64,000 bases of DNA from Labrys okinawensis. GTDB lineage: Bacteria; Pseudomonadota; Alphaproteobacteria; Rhizobiales; Labraceae. The stretch is from NCBI RefSeq assembly GCF_002982075.1, contig NZ_PUEJ01000003.1, positions 496,001 to 560,000 of the forward strand. Direction: 5' to 3'. Shown here piece after piece: positions 1-9,781 of the stretch; within the stretch, counting starts at the first letter, position 1, and each line of letters begins with the position of its first letter. The position numbers were made by a program, and so were the translations under genes. The notes beneath the pieces are model-generated. The model made no database searches. It was not told the origin of the DNA and was given only the letters and a program-made list of their open reading frames with translations.

Positions 1-1152
1 GGCTCGGGCTTCTTCATCTCGGCTGACGGGTATGTCGTGACCAACAATCACGTCGTTGACCACGCCAAGGAAGTCGATGTCGTCACCGATGGCGGCAAGA
101 CCTATACGGCGAAGGTGATCGGCGTCGACCCGAAGACGGATCTGGCCCTGCTCAAGGTCCAGGACGATGCCGGCAAATTCCCCTTTGTCGAACTCGAAAT
201 GCAGAACGAGCCGCGCGTGGGTGATTGGGTCCTGGCGGTCGGCAATCCCTACGGCCTGGGCGGCACCGTGACCGCTGGCATCGTCTCGGCGCGTGGCCGC
301 GATCTCAACAACTCGACCTATAACGACTTCCTGCAGATCGACGCTCCCGTCAATCGCGGCAATTCGGGCGGCCCGACCTTCGATCTCTCCGGCCGCGTGA
401 TTGGCGTGAACACGGCGATCTACTCGCCCTCCGGCGGTTCGATCGGCATCGGCTTTGCCATTCCGGCCGAGACCGTCTCGCGGGTGGTCTCGCAGCTCAA
501 GGCGGATGGCCAGGTGACGCGTGGCTATATCGGCGTGCAGATCCAGCCGGTCACCCAGGATATCGCCGACTCGATCGGCCTGAAGAAGGCTTCGGGCGCC
601 CTGATCGCCGACGTCACCAGGAACGGTCCTGCCGCCAAGGCCGGCCTGCAGTCGGGTGATGCCATCACGGCCGTCAACGGCAAGGAAGTCAGCGACTCCC
701 GTGAGCTTGCCCGTGCCATCGCCGATGTGAAGCCAGGCGAGACCGCCGACCTGACCGTCTGGCGGGACGGCAAGGAGCAGAGCATCAAGGTGGAGACCAG
801 CAAGCTGCCGGGCGACAAGCAACTTGCCGATGCGCGTTCACAGGGCGATGACGACACGGGCGGCAAGAGCTCGCTTGCGAATCTGGGCGTTGAGCTCGCG
901 CCGGCCGCCGCCGTTGCTGGCGCCGGCAAGGCCGGTGTGGTCGTGACCGATGTCGATCCGGGTAGCCCTGCGGCCGAATCGCTGCGTCCGGGCGACGTCA
1001 TCCTCGACATTGCCGGCAAGCCGGTCAGCAATGTGCGCGAGGTCCGGGAGATTCTCTCCAGTGCCAGAGCCGACTCCAAGCGTACCGTGCTGCTGCGCGT
1101 GAAGAACAATGACGGCCTGCACTTTGTCGCCCTGCCGATCGGCAAGGCCTGA
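1..1152 (+). CDS. degP: DegP/HtrA-family periplasmic serine endoprotease (5' truncated)
   Basis: The frame is open from base 1, so the signal peptide and the start of the protease domain lie outside the window. The visible part has all three catalytic residues of the HtrA family: His in TNNHVVDHA, Asp in KTDLALLKV and Ser in RGNSGGPTF. Two PDZ domains follow, at roughly 160-250 and 270-370 of the visible residues; the second contains GSPAAESLRPGDVI. The family degrades or refolds damaged periplasmic proteins. A two-component system follows 185 bp downstream, a common partner order in rhizobia. The Do/MucD/DegP sub-type cannot be fixed without the N-terminus. Confidence 0.93.
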   Translation, partial: GSGFFISADGYVVTNNHVVDHAKEVDVVTDGGKTYTAKVIGVDPKTDLALLKVQDDAGKFPFVELEMQNEPRVGDWVLAVGNPYGLGGTVTAGIVSARGRDLNNSTYNDFLQIDAPVNRGNSGGPTFDLSGRVIGVNTAIYSPSGGSIGIGFAIPAETVSRVVSQLKADGQVTRGYIGVQIQPVTQDIADSIGLKKASGALIADVTRNGPAAKAGLQSGDAITAVNGKEVSDSRELARAIADVKPGETADLTVWRDGKEQSIKVETSKLPGDKQLADARSQGDDDTGGKSSLANLGVELAPAAAVAGAGKAGVVVTDVDPGSPAAESLRPGDVILDIAGKPVSNVREVREILSSARADSKRTVLLRVKNNDGLHFVALPIGKA

Positions 1153-1166
1153 TCCGAGGTGAAGCA

Positions 1167-1201
1167 CCGGTGCGGCTGCCCGTCACGGGCGGTCGCATCG
1201 G
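1167..1201 (+). terminator. terminator-like hairpin after degP
   Basis: An imperfect nested hairpin lies 15 bp after the degP stop: outer arms CCGGTGCG / CGCATCGG and inner arms GCCCGT / ACGGGC. It is followed only by CCTTTTGG, a weak T-run. It could attenuate transcription between degP and the regulator genes, but it is not a convincing Rho-independent terminator. Confidence 0.35.
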
Positions 1202-1337
1202 CCTTTTGGCTCGATCCTGGCCACTTCCGATCCTGTTCACTTCGGCCGGAGGGGATCGGGATTGGGGGTGCATTCTTGAAAACATCAGCGTGAATGCTGC
1301 GGGCGCGGATCATTGCGCCCTATGAGGTGACCTTGAA

Positions 1338-2078
1338 ATGTGGCAAAGCTCGTCTCAGACGCCTTCAACTCAAAACGTGAATGAGTCTGAAACCAAAATG
1401 CGTATTCTGATCGTCGAGGACGACCGCGACGCAGCTGCCTACCTGGTCAAGGCCTTCTCGGAAGCGGGACATGTCGCGGATCATGCCGCCGATGGCTTGA
1501 GCGGCTATGCCATGGCCAAGGATGGCCCCTATGACGTGCTGATCGTTGATCGCATGCTGCCCAAGCTCGATGGCCTTTCGATGATCTCCCGCCTGCGCCT
1601 CGAAGGCACGCAGACACCGGCCCTGATCCTGTCCGCGCTGGGCGAGGTCGATGACAGGGTCAAGGGCCTGCGCGCCGGAGGCGACGACTATCTGCCCAAG
1701 CCCTATGCCTTCTCCGAACTCCTGGCTCGCGTCGAGGTGCTGTCGCGCCGGCGGCCTGGCAAAGGCGAGGAGACGGTCTATCGGGTCGGCGATCTCGAAC
1801 TCGACCGCCTGTCCCATGTGGTCAAGCGGGCAGGGGAGGAGATCGACCTCCAGCCCCGCGAATTCCGGCTGCTCGAATATCTGATGAAGAATGCCGGCCA
1901 GGTGGTGACGCGCACCATGCTGCTCGAACATGTCTGGGACTACCATTTCGACCCCGGCACCAATGTCATCGACGTTCATGTGTCGCGCCTGCGCTCCAAG
2001 CTCGACAAGGGCTTCGACAAGCCGTTGCTGCACACCATTCGCGGGGCGGGGTATATGATCCGCGACAGTGCGAAATAA
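1338..2078 (+). CDS. OmpR/PhoB-family response regulator
   Basis: The receiver domain begins MRILIVEDD, has its phospho-acceptor Asp in DVLIVDRMLP (residue 71 from this start) and Lys in the YLPKPYAF loop. A C-terminal winged-helix DNA-binding domain follows from about residue 150, ending in HVSRLRSKLDKG. GAGGTGA sits 7 bp before the ATG at 1338, which favours this start and gives a 20-residue unstructured leader. The conventional start would be the ATG at 1398 (226 aa), which has no clear Shine-Dalgarno. The cognate kinase is probably the gene at 2247. Given the neighbouring protease, an envelope-stress role is plausible but inferred. Confidence 0.92.
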   Translation: MWQSSSQTPSTQNVNESETKMRILIVEDDRDAAAYLVKAFSEAGHVADHAADGLSGYAMAKDGPYDVLIVDRMLPKLDGLSMISRLRLEGTQTPALILSALGEVDDRVKGLRAGGDDYLPKPYAFSELLARVEVLSRRRPGKGEETVYRVGDLELDRLSHVVKRAGEEIDLQPREFRLLEYLMKNAGQVVTRTMLLEHVWDYHFDPGTNVIDVHVSRLRSKLDKGFDKPLLHTIRGAGYMIRDSAK

Positions 2079-2081
2079 GTG

Positions 2082-2231
2082 GTCATCCCGGACAAGCGGC
2101 ATCACAAGCGATGCGGCGCGGATCCGGGGCCGCAAGATTGTGATCCGGGACGGCAAGACTGTGATACGCAATATCAGCGCGATCCCGCGTCTGCGGAGCG
2201 GCATTGCATGCCGTAGCGCGCGCGGGATGAC
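2082..2231. repeat. 150-bp palindromic element with GTCATCCC/GGGATGAC ends
   Basis: The space between the regulator and kinase genes is almost filled by an element bounded by inverted GTCATCCC (2082-2089) and GGGATGAC (2224-2231). Inside are two imperfect copies of GCAAGANTGTGATNCG about 21 bp apart. Elements with these ends are common dispersed intergenic repeats in Bradyrhizobium-like genomes (from memory). It separates two otherwise co-directional genes. Confidence 0.6.
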
Positions 2232-2246
2232 ATCGTTTCGGAAAGA

Positions 2247-3701
2247 TTGGCCGTGACCGGACTGCGGAAATTGATCCGAACCACGGCCTTCAAGCTGATG
2301 GCCGCCTATCTGCTGGTCTTCACGCTGTTCGCGGCCTCGCTGCTGGGCTATTTCTTCTGGAATGCGCAGCGTCTGCTCGGCTCGCAGATCAGCAATTCCA
2401 TCAATGCCGAGATCAACAGCCTCAGTGACGAATATGCCCAGGGCGGCGTGATGCTGCTGGCCTCCACCATCGAGGCCCGTACCCGCCGGCCTGGCTCGCT
2501 GCTCTATCTGCTCACCACGCCGCAGGGGGAAGCGCTCGTCGGCAATGTCAGCGAACTGCCCGATGGCGTGCTCGACAAGCCGGGTCTCAGCAATATTCCC
2601 TACCGTCGCGACGACGGCGGCAAGGCAGGCCCGCGTACGGCGCTGGTGCGCGTTTTTGCCTTGCAGGACGGCTACAAGCTGCTGGTCGGCCTGGATCTCG
2701 ACGAGCAGAGCCGCGTGCGTGCGATCATGTTCAACGCGGCGCTGTGGTCAGTCGGCCTGATCATGCTGCTGGGCGTGGCCGGCGGCTGGTTCGTGGCGCG
2801 GCGGGTGCTGCATCGCCTCGATGATATCAACGCGACCAGCCGCTCCATCATGGATGGCGACCTCGGCCGCCGCCTCAAGGTCGCCGGGACGGACGATGAA
2901 TTCGACCGGCTGGCCTCGACGACCAATGCCATGCTGGATCGCATCCAGGAACTGATGGCGGGCCTCAAGGAAGTTTCCGACAACATCGCCCATGATCTCA
3001 AGACGCCGTTGACACGCCTGCGCAATCACGCCGAGGAAGCGTTGCGAACGGCGAAGGACGAGGATGCCTATCGCGCCGCGCTCGACCGTACCATCGAGGA
3101 GTCGGAGGGGCTCATCGGCACCTTCAACGCCCTCTTGATGATCGCGCGGGCAGAGGGCGGCCGTATCGACGGGGCGCTCAGCGAGTTCGACGTCGCCGAG
3201 GCCGTGCATGCGGTGGCGGAGCTCTACGAACCCGTTGCCGAGGAGAGCGGTGCCAGGATCGTGGTGGCGGCGAAGTCGCCCTTGCTGTTGCGCGGCAATC
3301 GGGAACTGGTCAGCCAGGCGCTGGCCAATCTCATCGACAATGCCCTCAAATACAGCCCCAAGGAGGAAGGCGGGCCGGCCGGCGACGTGACGATCGCGGC
3401 CGAGAAGCGCGAAGGACGCGTCATTCTCAGTGTGGCCGACCATGGCGCCGGTATTCCCCAGGCCGACCGGCAGAGGGTGCTGGAGCGCTTCGTGCGGCTG
3501 GAATCGAGCCGCACGCGCCCCGGGTCCGGCCTTGGCCTGGCGCTCGTCTCCGCCATGGTGAAGCTGCATGGCGGCACTATCCGTCTGGAGGACAACCAGC
3601 CGGGTTTGCGCGTGGTGCTGGAACTGCCCGACAGGCCTACCGAGGAGCCGACCCCATCCAAGCTCGCCCTGCGTCGCCCCGGTCTGCGTGTTCGCTCCTG
3701 A
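2247..3701 (+). CDS. Membrane sensor histidine kinase (HAMP-HisKA-HATPase)
   Basis: The frame opens at TTG 2247; a GTG two codons later is equally possible. Layout: TM helix at about 19-38, a periplasmic sensor of about 125 residues, a second TM near 166-186, HAMP, then HisKA with phospho-accepting His249 in NIAHDLKTPL. The C-terminal ATPase domain has an N-box (LIDNALKYSP), G1 (ADHGAGIP) and G2 (GSGLGLAL). It follows the OmpR-type regulator and should phosphorylate it. The order degP-regulator-kinase-glnE suggests envelope sensing. The ligand is not recognisable. Confidence 0.9.
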   Translation: MAVTGLRKLIRTTAFKLMAAYLLVFTLFAASLLGYFFWNAQRLLGSQISNSINAEINSLSDEYAQGGVMLLASTIEARTRRPGSLLYLLTTPQGEALVGNVSELPDGVLDKPGLSNIPYRRDDGGKAGPRTALVRVFALQDGYKLLVGLDLDEQSRVRAIMFNAALWSVGLIMLLGVAGGWFVARRVLHRLDDINATSRSIMDGDLGRRLKVAGTDDEFDRLASTTNAMLDRIQELMAGLKEVSDNIAHDLKTPLTRLRNHAEEALRTAKDEDAYRAALDRTIEESEGLIGTFNALLMIARAEGGRIDGALSEFDVAEAVHAVAELYEPVAEESGARIVVAAKSPLLLRGNRELVSQALANLIDNALKYSPKEEGGPAGDVTIAAEKREGRVILSVADHGAGIPQADRQRVLERFVRLESSRTRPGSGLGLALVSAMVKLHGGTIRLEDNQPGLRVVLELPDRPTEEPTPSKLALRRPGLRVRS

Positions 3702-3839
3702 ACCGAACACCCGTTTCGAGGCATGCAAGATCGTGATGCCGGCGTCCGAAGCCGGCCATTTGCGCATGCGGATCGTTTGGGCCAATGCTATCGCGAAGGA
3801 ACGACACCAAGAGCGTGAAAGCAGGGCGAGGCGACGTCG

Positions 3840-6737
3840 ATGATTCCCATTGAAGACAAACGTCGCGTCAAAGCCCGCTTCGCCGATCTGGCGCAGGCGC
3901 TGGATCCGGGGGCCCAACCGGCCGTGGCCACGGCGATGGAAGGGGGGGCGGGCCATGCCGTGCTGGCCGGGCTCGCCACCGCCTCGCCCTTCCTGTGGGG
4001 CCTGGCCCTGGCCGATCCCGCCCGCCTGGAACGCATTCTGGCAGGCACCCCCGCAGCCGTGCTCGAAGAGGCGATCGCCCGTGCCAGGGCGCAGTGCAGC
4101 GCTGCAGCCGATATGGCCGAGGCCATGCGGGCGCTGCGGCTGCTCAAGCAGGAAGCGGCCTTGCTGATCGGCATCGCCGATCTCGGCTGCGTCTGGCGCC
4201 TTGCCGAGGTCACGGCCGCCCTGACTCGCGTGGCGGATGAAAGTGCGACGCTGGCTTTGCGTTTCCTGCTGCGCGAGGCAACTGCCGCAGGCCGCTTCCT
4301 GCCGCCCGATCCTGAAAATCCCGACCGGGATTGCGGCCTCGTGGCATTGGCGATGGGCAAGCAGGGGGCGTTCGAGCTCAATTATTCATCCGATATCGAC
4401 CTGATCGTTCTCTACGATCCCGAAACGGCGCCCCTGCGCGAGGGGCTGGAGCCGGCGCCCTTTTTCGTGCGTCTGACGCAGGGGCTGGTCAAGCTGTTGT
4501 CCGAGCGCACGGCCGATGGCTATGTCTTCCGGGTGGACCTGCGTCTGCGACCCGATCCTGGGGCCACCGCGATCGCGATCTCGCTTCCCGCCGCCTATGG
4601 CTATTATGAAAGCGTCGGGCAGAACTGGGAGCGGGCGGCGATGATTAAGGCGCGGCCCTGCGCCGGTGACATCGCGCTGGGCGAGCGCTTCCTCGCCGGG
4701 CTGGTGCCCTTCATCTGGCGGCGTCATCTCGATTATGCCGCCATTGCCGATGTGCATGCCATGAAGCGGCAGATCCACGCCCATAAGGGCCATGAGGCCA
4801 TCGCCGTTGCCGGACATAATCTCAAGCTCGGTCGCGGCGGCATCCGGGAGATCGAGTTCTTCGTGCAGACCCAGCAACTCATCGCCGGCGGCCGCAATCC
4901 CGATCTGCGCGGACGCGGCACCGTCGCCATGCTCGCCGCCCTGCAGGAAGCTCGCTGGATCACGCCCGAGGCACGCGACGAACTGACGGAGGCCTATGAC
5001 TTTCTGCGCGGGCTCGAGCATCGCCTACAAATGATGGCTGACGAGCAGACCCATAGCCTGCCGGCGGAGAAACAGGCGCTCGTGGAGTTTGCCCGCTTTG
5101 CCGGTTATGCCGATGTCGAAGCCCTTTCAAAGGCGCTGATCGCCCGCCTGGAGACTGTCCAGCGGCATTATGCCCGCCTGTTCGAGGCCTCGGCGCCGCT
5201 CGCCAGCGATGTCGGCAGCCTAGTTTTCACCGGCAAGGAGAATGATCCGGAGACGCTGAAGACCCTGGAGCGCCTGGGCTATGCCTCGCCGTCGCAGGTG
5301 GCGGAGATGATCCGTGGCTGGCATCATGGGCGCTACCCTGCCATGCGCTCGGCCAAGGCGCGCGAGGATCTCACCGAGCTCACGCCCGCCTTGCTGCAGG
5401 CGCTGGCCAAGGAGGGCCGGCCCGACAAGGCTCTGTTCGTGTTCGACGGGCTGCTCGCCCGCATGCCGTCGGGCTACCAGCTCTTTTCGATCCTGCGCAA
5501 CAACGCCAAGCTGTTTTCCGTGCTTGCGCGCGTGCTCGGCGTAGCGCCGCGCCTCGCCGAGGTGCTGGTGCGGCGTCCCCACGCGCTGGACGGCCTGCTC
5601 GATCATGGCGCCGAGGGAGATGACGCTCAGGCCTGGATCGATTCTCGCCTCGCCAGCGCGCTGGCGACGGGCGAGAGCTACGAGGACAAGCTCGACCTGG
5701 TGCGGATCTTCGTACGCGAGCGCATTTTCGTGCTCGGCGCGCGCCTGCTGTCCGGGGAGCTCGATCCCCTGCTGGTCGGCGAGCAGATCACCGCCCTGGC
5801 ACAGGCGGTGGTCAGGGCCTTGCTCGAGCTCGTCATCGCCGAGCTGAAGCAGGCCCATGGCAGCCCGCCTGGCGCCCGCGTCGGCGTCCTCGCCATGGGC
5901 AAGTTCGGCGGGCGGGAGCTGACATCATCCTCCGATCTCGATCTGATCGTGCTCTATGACCACGATTCCGATGCCATTGAAACGGACGGGCCGCGCGCGA
6001 TCGCGCCTTCCGTTTGGTTCGCCAGGCTGACCCAGAGGCTGATCGCCGCGCTCTCGGCTCCGACGGGAGAAGGGACGGCCTTCTCCGTCGACATGCGGCT
6101 GCGCCCCTCCGGGCAGAAAGGGCCGGTCGCCATCCATATCGACGGGTTCAGGGAATACCAGCTCAAGGAAGCCTGGACCTGGGAGCATATGGCGATGACG
6201 CGGGCGCGCATCGTGGCGGGGGATGCCGAATTCGGGCGGCTGATCGAGGAAACGATCGCCGGGATCCTCGCCGTCGAGCGTGAGCCCCGCAAGATTCTCA
6301 CGGACGTCGCGGAGATGCGGGGCTTGCTCGAAAGCGAGAAGGGCGGGCGCGGGCCCTGGGACCTGAAGAATGCGCCGGGCGGCTTGGTGGATATCGAATT
6401 CATCGCTCAGACCCTGCAGCTCCTGCATGCGGCCGAGCATCCGGGCATGCTCGATGTCAATACCGGCAGGGCCCTCGACAAGGCTTTGGAAGCCGGCGTG
6501 CTCACCAAGACGGCGCATCGGCGTCTCCTCGAAGCTTGGCGGCTCTATACCGCTCTCTCCCAGGTGATCCGTTTTTGCGTCGGCGGCACTCTCGATCCGG
6601 ACAAGACCTCCGAGAGCGGCAAGATCCTGCTCAGCCGCGTGGCCGACTGCAGCGATTTCGACGAACTCAACGCCGTCATCGGCGTGACGCAGACGCAGGT
6701 GCGGAATGTCTTCAGACAGATCGTCGGCGGGACGTAG
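3840..6737 (+). CDS. glnE: Bifunctional glutamine synthetase adenylyltransferase/deadenylylase
   Basis: GlnE attaches AMP to, or removes it from, glutamine synthetase in response to PII signalling, switching off ammonia assimilation when nitrogen is plentiful. At 965 residues it has the usual length. Two nucleotidyltransferase domains are visible: the N-terminal one (deadenylylase in the family) with SSDIDLIVLYD near residue 183, and the C-terminal one (adenylylase) with SSDLDLIVLYD near 697. A PII-uridylyltransferase-associated helical segment follows each. It starts 138 bp after the kinase gene on the same strand and may share a transcript or have its own promoter. Confidence 0.97.
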   Translation: MIPIEDKRRVKARFADLAQALDPGAQPAVATAMEGGAGHAVLAGLATASPFLWGLALADPARLERILAGTPAAVLEEAIARARAQCSAAADMAEAMRALRLLKQEAALLIGIADLGCVWRLAEVTAALTRVADESATLALRFLLREATAAGRFLPPDPENPDRDCGLVALAMGKQGAFELNYSSDIDLIVLYDPETAPLREGLEPAPFFVRLTQGLVKLLSERTADGYVFRVDLRLRPDPGATAIAISLPAAYGYYESVGQNWERAAMIKARPCAGDIALGERFLAGLVPFIWRRHLDYAAIADVHAMKRQIHAHKGHEAIAVAGHNLKLGRGGIREIEFFVQTQQLIAGGRNPDLRGRGTVAMLAALQEARWITPEARDELTEAYDFLRGLEHRLQMMADEQTHSLPAEKQALVEFARFAGYADVEALSKALIARLETVQRHYARLFEASAPLASDVGSLVFTGKENDPETLKTLERLGYASPSQVAEMIRGWHHGRYPAMRSAKAREDLTELTPALLQALAKEGRPDKALFVFDGLLARMPSGYQLFSILRNNAKLFSVLARVLGVAPRLAEVLVRRPHALDGLLDHGAEGDDAQAWIDSRLASALATGESYEDKLDLVRIFVRERIFVLGARLLSGELDPLLVGEQITALAQAVVRALLELVIAELKQAHGSPPGARVGVLAMGKFGGRELTSSSDLDLIVLYDHDSDAIETDGPRAIAPSVWFARLTQRLIAALSAPTGEGTAFSVDMRLRPSGQKGPVAIHIDGFREYQLKEAWTWEHMAMTRARIVAGDAEFGRLIEETIAGILAVEREPRKILTDVAEMRGLLESEKGGRGPWDLKNAPGGLVDIEFIAQTLQLLHAAEHPGMLDVNTGRALDKALEAGVLTKTAHRRLLEAWRLYTALSQVIRFCVGGTLDPDKTSESGKILLSRVADCSDFDELNAVIGVTQTQVRNVFRQIVGGT

Positions 6738-6869
6738 GCTTGCTGCCCGGGGGCGCCGCCCCTTCATCCCCGCCCTCCTCCGAGCGGGCTCGATTTTACC
6801 GCCAGGACGTGGAAGAATATCGTCGATCATCGCTCCCGCCTGGGAGCCGTCATTGGGAGATTTCTGCCA

Positions 6870-7175
6870 ATGAGTGACACCGACCTTCGCCCTCGGACGA
6901 GGACCGACCGGAAGACCCAGCGGCCGCGGCTGCACAAGGTCATTCTGGTCAATGACGACTATACGCCCCGGGAATTCGTCGTGGTCGTGCTCAAGGCCGA
7001 ATTTCGCATGAACGAGTCACAGGCTTACCGCGTTATGCTTACCGCCCATCAAAGAGGCGTCTGCGTGGTGGCCGTGTTCGCGCGCGACATTGCCGAGACG
7101 AAGGCTACCCGAGCGACGGAGATGGCGCGCAGCCAGGGCTATCCCCTGTTGTTCACGACGGAGCCGGAAGAATGA
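6870..7175 (+). CDS. clpS: ClpS, adaptor for the ClpAP protease (N-end rule)
   Basis: ClpS brings proteins with destabilising N-terminal residues to ClpA. This 101-residue protein has the core LHKVILVNDDYTPREFVV, which supplies the substrate-pocket Asn-Asp-Asp, and the AHQRGVCVVAVF segment. The N-terminal tail is short and charged, as expected for delivery to ClpA. No clpA follows: the next gene overlaps by 4 bp (ATGA) and is a small coiled-coil protein. Rhizobia often carry two clpS paralogues, and this looks like the one next to glnE rather than the one beside clpA. Confidence 0.93.
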   Translation: MSDTDLRPRTRTDRKTQRPRLHKVILVNDDYTPREFVVVVLKAEFRMNESQAYRVMLTAHQRGVCVVAVFARDIAETKATRATEMARSQGYPLLFTTEPEE

Positions 7176-7390
7176 GCACGCCTCGCACGACACAGTCCTA
7201 TGATGCCGAGATCGCGATCATCCGCGAGAACATCCGCCAGTTGATGGAGCAGGCGGCGGCATCTTCGGGAGCCGCCAACGAGGACCTCCTGGCCGACCGC
7301 ATCGCGGCCCAGGAGGCCCGGCTGGCAGCGCTGCAGCAGCAGATGGATGGCGCGCGCGGAGCCGGTGAGGGAAGCAGCGGCCAAGCCTGA
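7172..7390 (+). CDS. Small coiled-coil protein, function unknown
   Basis: This 72-residue gene overlaps the clpS stop by ATGA and is preceded by GGAAGA inside clpS, so it is probably translationally coupled to it. Residues 8-60 are rich in Ala, Glu, Gln and Leu with heptad-like spacing (IRENIRQLM, LAALQQQM) and should form one long helix or coiled coil. No catalytic motif, signal peptide or TM segment is present. It ends 37 bp before the convergent end of the large kinase. Coupling to ClpS suggests, but does not show, a proteolysis-related role. Confidence 0.65.
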   Translation: MSTPRTTQSYDAEIAIIRENIRQLMEQAAASSGAANEDLLADRIAAQEARLAALQQQMDGARGAGEGSSGQA

Positions 7391-7427
7391 CCGGGCAGAA
7401 GCTGGCCGAGGCGGTTGTGCAGCGACG

Positions 7428-9719
7428 TCAGTGCAGCAAGGCTGCCGATGCAGCCCGTCTCGGTACGGACCGCATCAGGACAGGCGTGGCCGGTTCGACC
7501 GCTGGACGCGTCGCTTCGACCGGCAGCACCACCATGACGACGGTGCCGACGCCCAGGGAGGAGCGAATACGGATTGAGCCGCCATGCAGCTCCGCCAGCG
7601 ATTTTGCGATGGAAAGGCCGAGGCCCGATCCCTTATGCGTCTTGGTGAACTGGGTCTGGACCTGCTCGAAAGGCCGGCCCAGTTTGCCGATCGCCTCCGC
7701 CGGTATGCCGATGCCTGAATCCTCGACATAGAGGGCGATCCGCTCGCCGTGCTGACGGATGCGCACGCCGATCCTGCCCCCCTCCGGCGTGAACTTGATG
7801 GCATTGGACAGAAGGTTGTTCATGATCAGGCGCAGGGCGCGGCGATCGGCCTGCAGGTTGACGCCATTGCTCCAAGAGGGGTGGAGGCTGAGCTTCTTGG
7901 CTTCCGCCTCCGGGCGGATAGATCGCAGAAGGTCGCCGAGCAGCCTGTCGGCCGCCACCAGTTCGCGTTGCAGCGTGACCTCGCCCGCCTCGATCTTCGA
8001 CATTTCGAGGATGTCATCCACGAAGTTCAGGAGATAGCGCCCGCTGTCGTTGATGTCCTTGCAATAGCCGACATAGCGCGGCTGGCCGAGCGCGCCGAAG
8101 GTGCCGTTTTCCATCAATTCGGAAAAGCCGATGATGGCATTGAGCGGCGTGCGCAGCTCATGGCTCATATTGGCGAGGAATTCCGACTTGGCCCGGTTGG
8201 CGGACTCGGCCTTGATCTTCTCCTCGGCATATTTTTCCGCGAGCTCGGCCAATTCCTGGGTCTGGCGTTCGAGGACCTGCCGGGAACGCTTGAGGTCGGC
8301 AATCATGCCGATCAGGCTGCGCTCGCTGTCCATCAGCCGGGTCTGCTGTTCCTTCAGCGAGGTGATGTCGGTGCCGACGGAGACATAACCACCGTCCTTG
8401 GTGCGCCGTTCGTTGATGGTGAGCCAGCGGCCATCCTGGAGCTGGGCTTCGAAGGTGCGCGCTCCCCGCTCGATCGGGGCGTTGGGGGACATGTTGGTGC
8501 GCACCACCGGTTGGGAGCCGGCCTCGACGATGGCGCTGTAATGGGTGCCGGGACGGACCAGGCCATCCGGCAGATTATGCAGGGCCTGGAATTTGGAATT
8601 GCAGATCACCAGGCGGTTGCCGGCGTCCCACAGGACGAAAGCTTCCGAGATGGTCTCGATGGCGTCCCGCAGGCGCAGATCCGCCCGCTTGGTGTGCTCT
8701 GCGAAGCGGCGCTCCTCGGTCTCGTCGACGACGATGCCGATCAGCCGCTTATTGCCCTGCGGGCCGTAGACCAGCTCGCCGCGCACGCGCACGAAGATCC
8801 ATTCCCCATTGGCGCAGCGCATGCGGAAGCGCCTGTCGATGGCGAGCGGTGGGTCCTTGGCCAGCAACTCGGCGGAGAGGGAGCGCAAGCCGCCATCGTC
8901 GATATGAATGAGCCGATCGATGTCGCTGTGGACGAGAAGATCGTCCTGCGGCTCATAGCCGAGCAGATGGAACATCGAATCCGACCAGAACACGCGCCCG
9001 GCTTCGAGATCCCAGTCCCACAGGCCCGAACGCCCGCGGCTGAGCGCGGTTTCCAGGCGGTTGCGCACATTGTTGTAGATGTCGTCGGCCCGGCGCGCCC
9101 GCGAGGCCTGCCAGTAATAGGCGAAGCCCAGGATCAGCAGCACGCCGCCGGTCGTGGTGGTGAAGACGAGAAGACGACCGCTCAGGGCGTACCAGCCCTC
9201 CAGGATATCGTCGATCGGCCTGGCCGCGACGATGCGCAGGCTTTCGCTGGTGCCGATCGAGGCAAGCATGGCGGTGCCGCCGACCGTGACGGTCGACCGG
9301 CCGCTGACGCGATCGCCGATTGCACCGATCAGGCCGGCGACATCGCCATTGTCGTTGACCAGGCGCCCCTGCGGCGTGATCACCGCAAGAAGGGTGTGCT
9401 CGGGAGCGGTGATCGCGGCACGGGTCGGCACCCGGCCGCTCTGGGCGACGATTGCGCTCAGCTGCGCCGCGGCGGCCGAGACGATGAGATCGAGGTTGCG
9501 CCCGGCATCCTGCATGGCTTGCCGGCGGCTGTCCCGGGCCTGGATGAAGGCGGCGAGGGCAATGACGGTGAGAAAGGCGATGATCAGCAAGGGCACGGCC
9601 TTGCGCAGGATCGGTTCAAGTCCGATCAATCGCCGATAGGTTGGACAGACCAGTGTCTTCGCAAGGCCCCGGATCCCCGGCGCGCGCAAAGACGCATGTG
9701 TCGCGTTTGCACGCGCCAT
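7428..9719 (-). CDS. pleC: PAS-containing sensor histidine kinase, PleC/DivJ/PdhS type
   Basis: This 763-residue kinase has two TM helices (about 43-62 and 180-200) around a periplasmic region, two PAS modules (about 215-330 and 340-460), a coiled linker, and HisKA with His520 in NMSHELRTPLNAIIGFSE. That motif is typical of the PleC/DivJ/PdhS kinases that act on DivK and PleD in the alphaproteobacterial cell cycle. The ATPase domain has NNLLSNAIKFTP, DSGIGIP, LGRPFEQVQ and GSGLGLSIAKSL. A position near degP and glnE recalls the pleC neighbourhood of Sinorhizobium (from memory). No receiver domain is fused. PleC over other PdhS-type kinases is an inference; histidine kinase is certain. Confidence 0.9.
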   Translation of the reverse strand: MARANATHASLRAPGIRGLAKTLVCPTYRRLIGLEPILRKAVPLLIIAFLTVIALAAFIQARDSRRQAMQDAGRNLDLIVSAAAAQLSAIVAQSGRVPTRAAITAPEHTLLAVITPQGRLVNDNGDVAGLIGAIGDRVSGRSTVTVGGTAMLASIGTSESLRIVAARPIDDILEGWYALSGRLLVFTTTTGGVLLILGFAYYWQASRARRADDIYNNVRNRLETALSRGRSGLWDWDLEAGRVFWSDSMFHLLGYEPQDDLLVHSDIDRLIHIDDGGLRSLSAELLAKDPPLAIDRRFRMRCANGEWIFVRVRGELVYGPQGNKRLIGIVVDETEERRFAEHTKRADLRLRDAIETISEAFVLWDAGNRLVICNSKFQALHNLPDGLVRPGTHYSAIVEAGSQPVVRTNMSPNAPIERGARTFEAQLQDGRWLTINERRTKDGGYVSVGTDITSLKEQQTRLMDSERSLIGMIADLKRSRQVLERQTQELAELAEKYAEEKIKAESANRAKSEFLANMSHELRTPLNAIIGFSELMENGTFGALGQPRYVGYCKDINDSGRYLLNFVDDILEMSKIEAGEVTLQRELVAADRLLGDLLRSIRPEAEAKKLSLHPSWSNGVNLQADRRALRLIMNNLLSNAIKFTPEGGRIGVRIRQHGERIALYVEDSGIGIPAEAIGKLGRPFEQVQTQFTKTHKGSGLGLSIAKSLAELHGGSIRIRSSLGVGTVVMVVLPVEATRPAVEPATPVLMRSVPRRAASAALLH

Positions 9720-9781
9720 TGCTTAGCCCTTCCAGCCTTATCTGAGAATTTGCGATAGGGCAGATGGTCATCACCGCCCCC

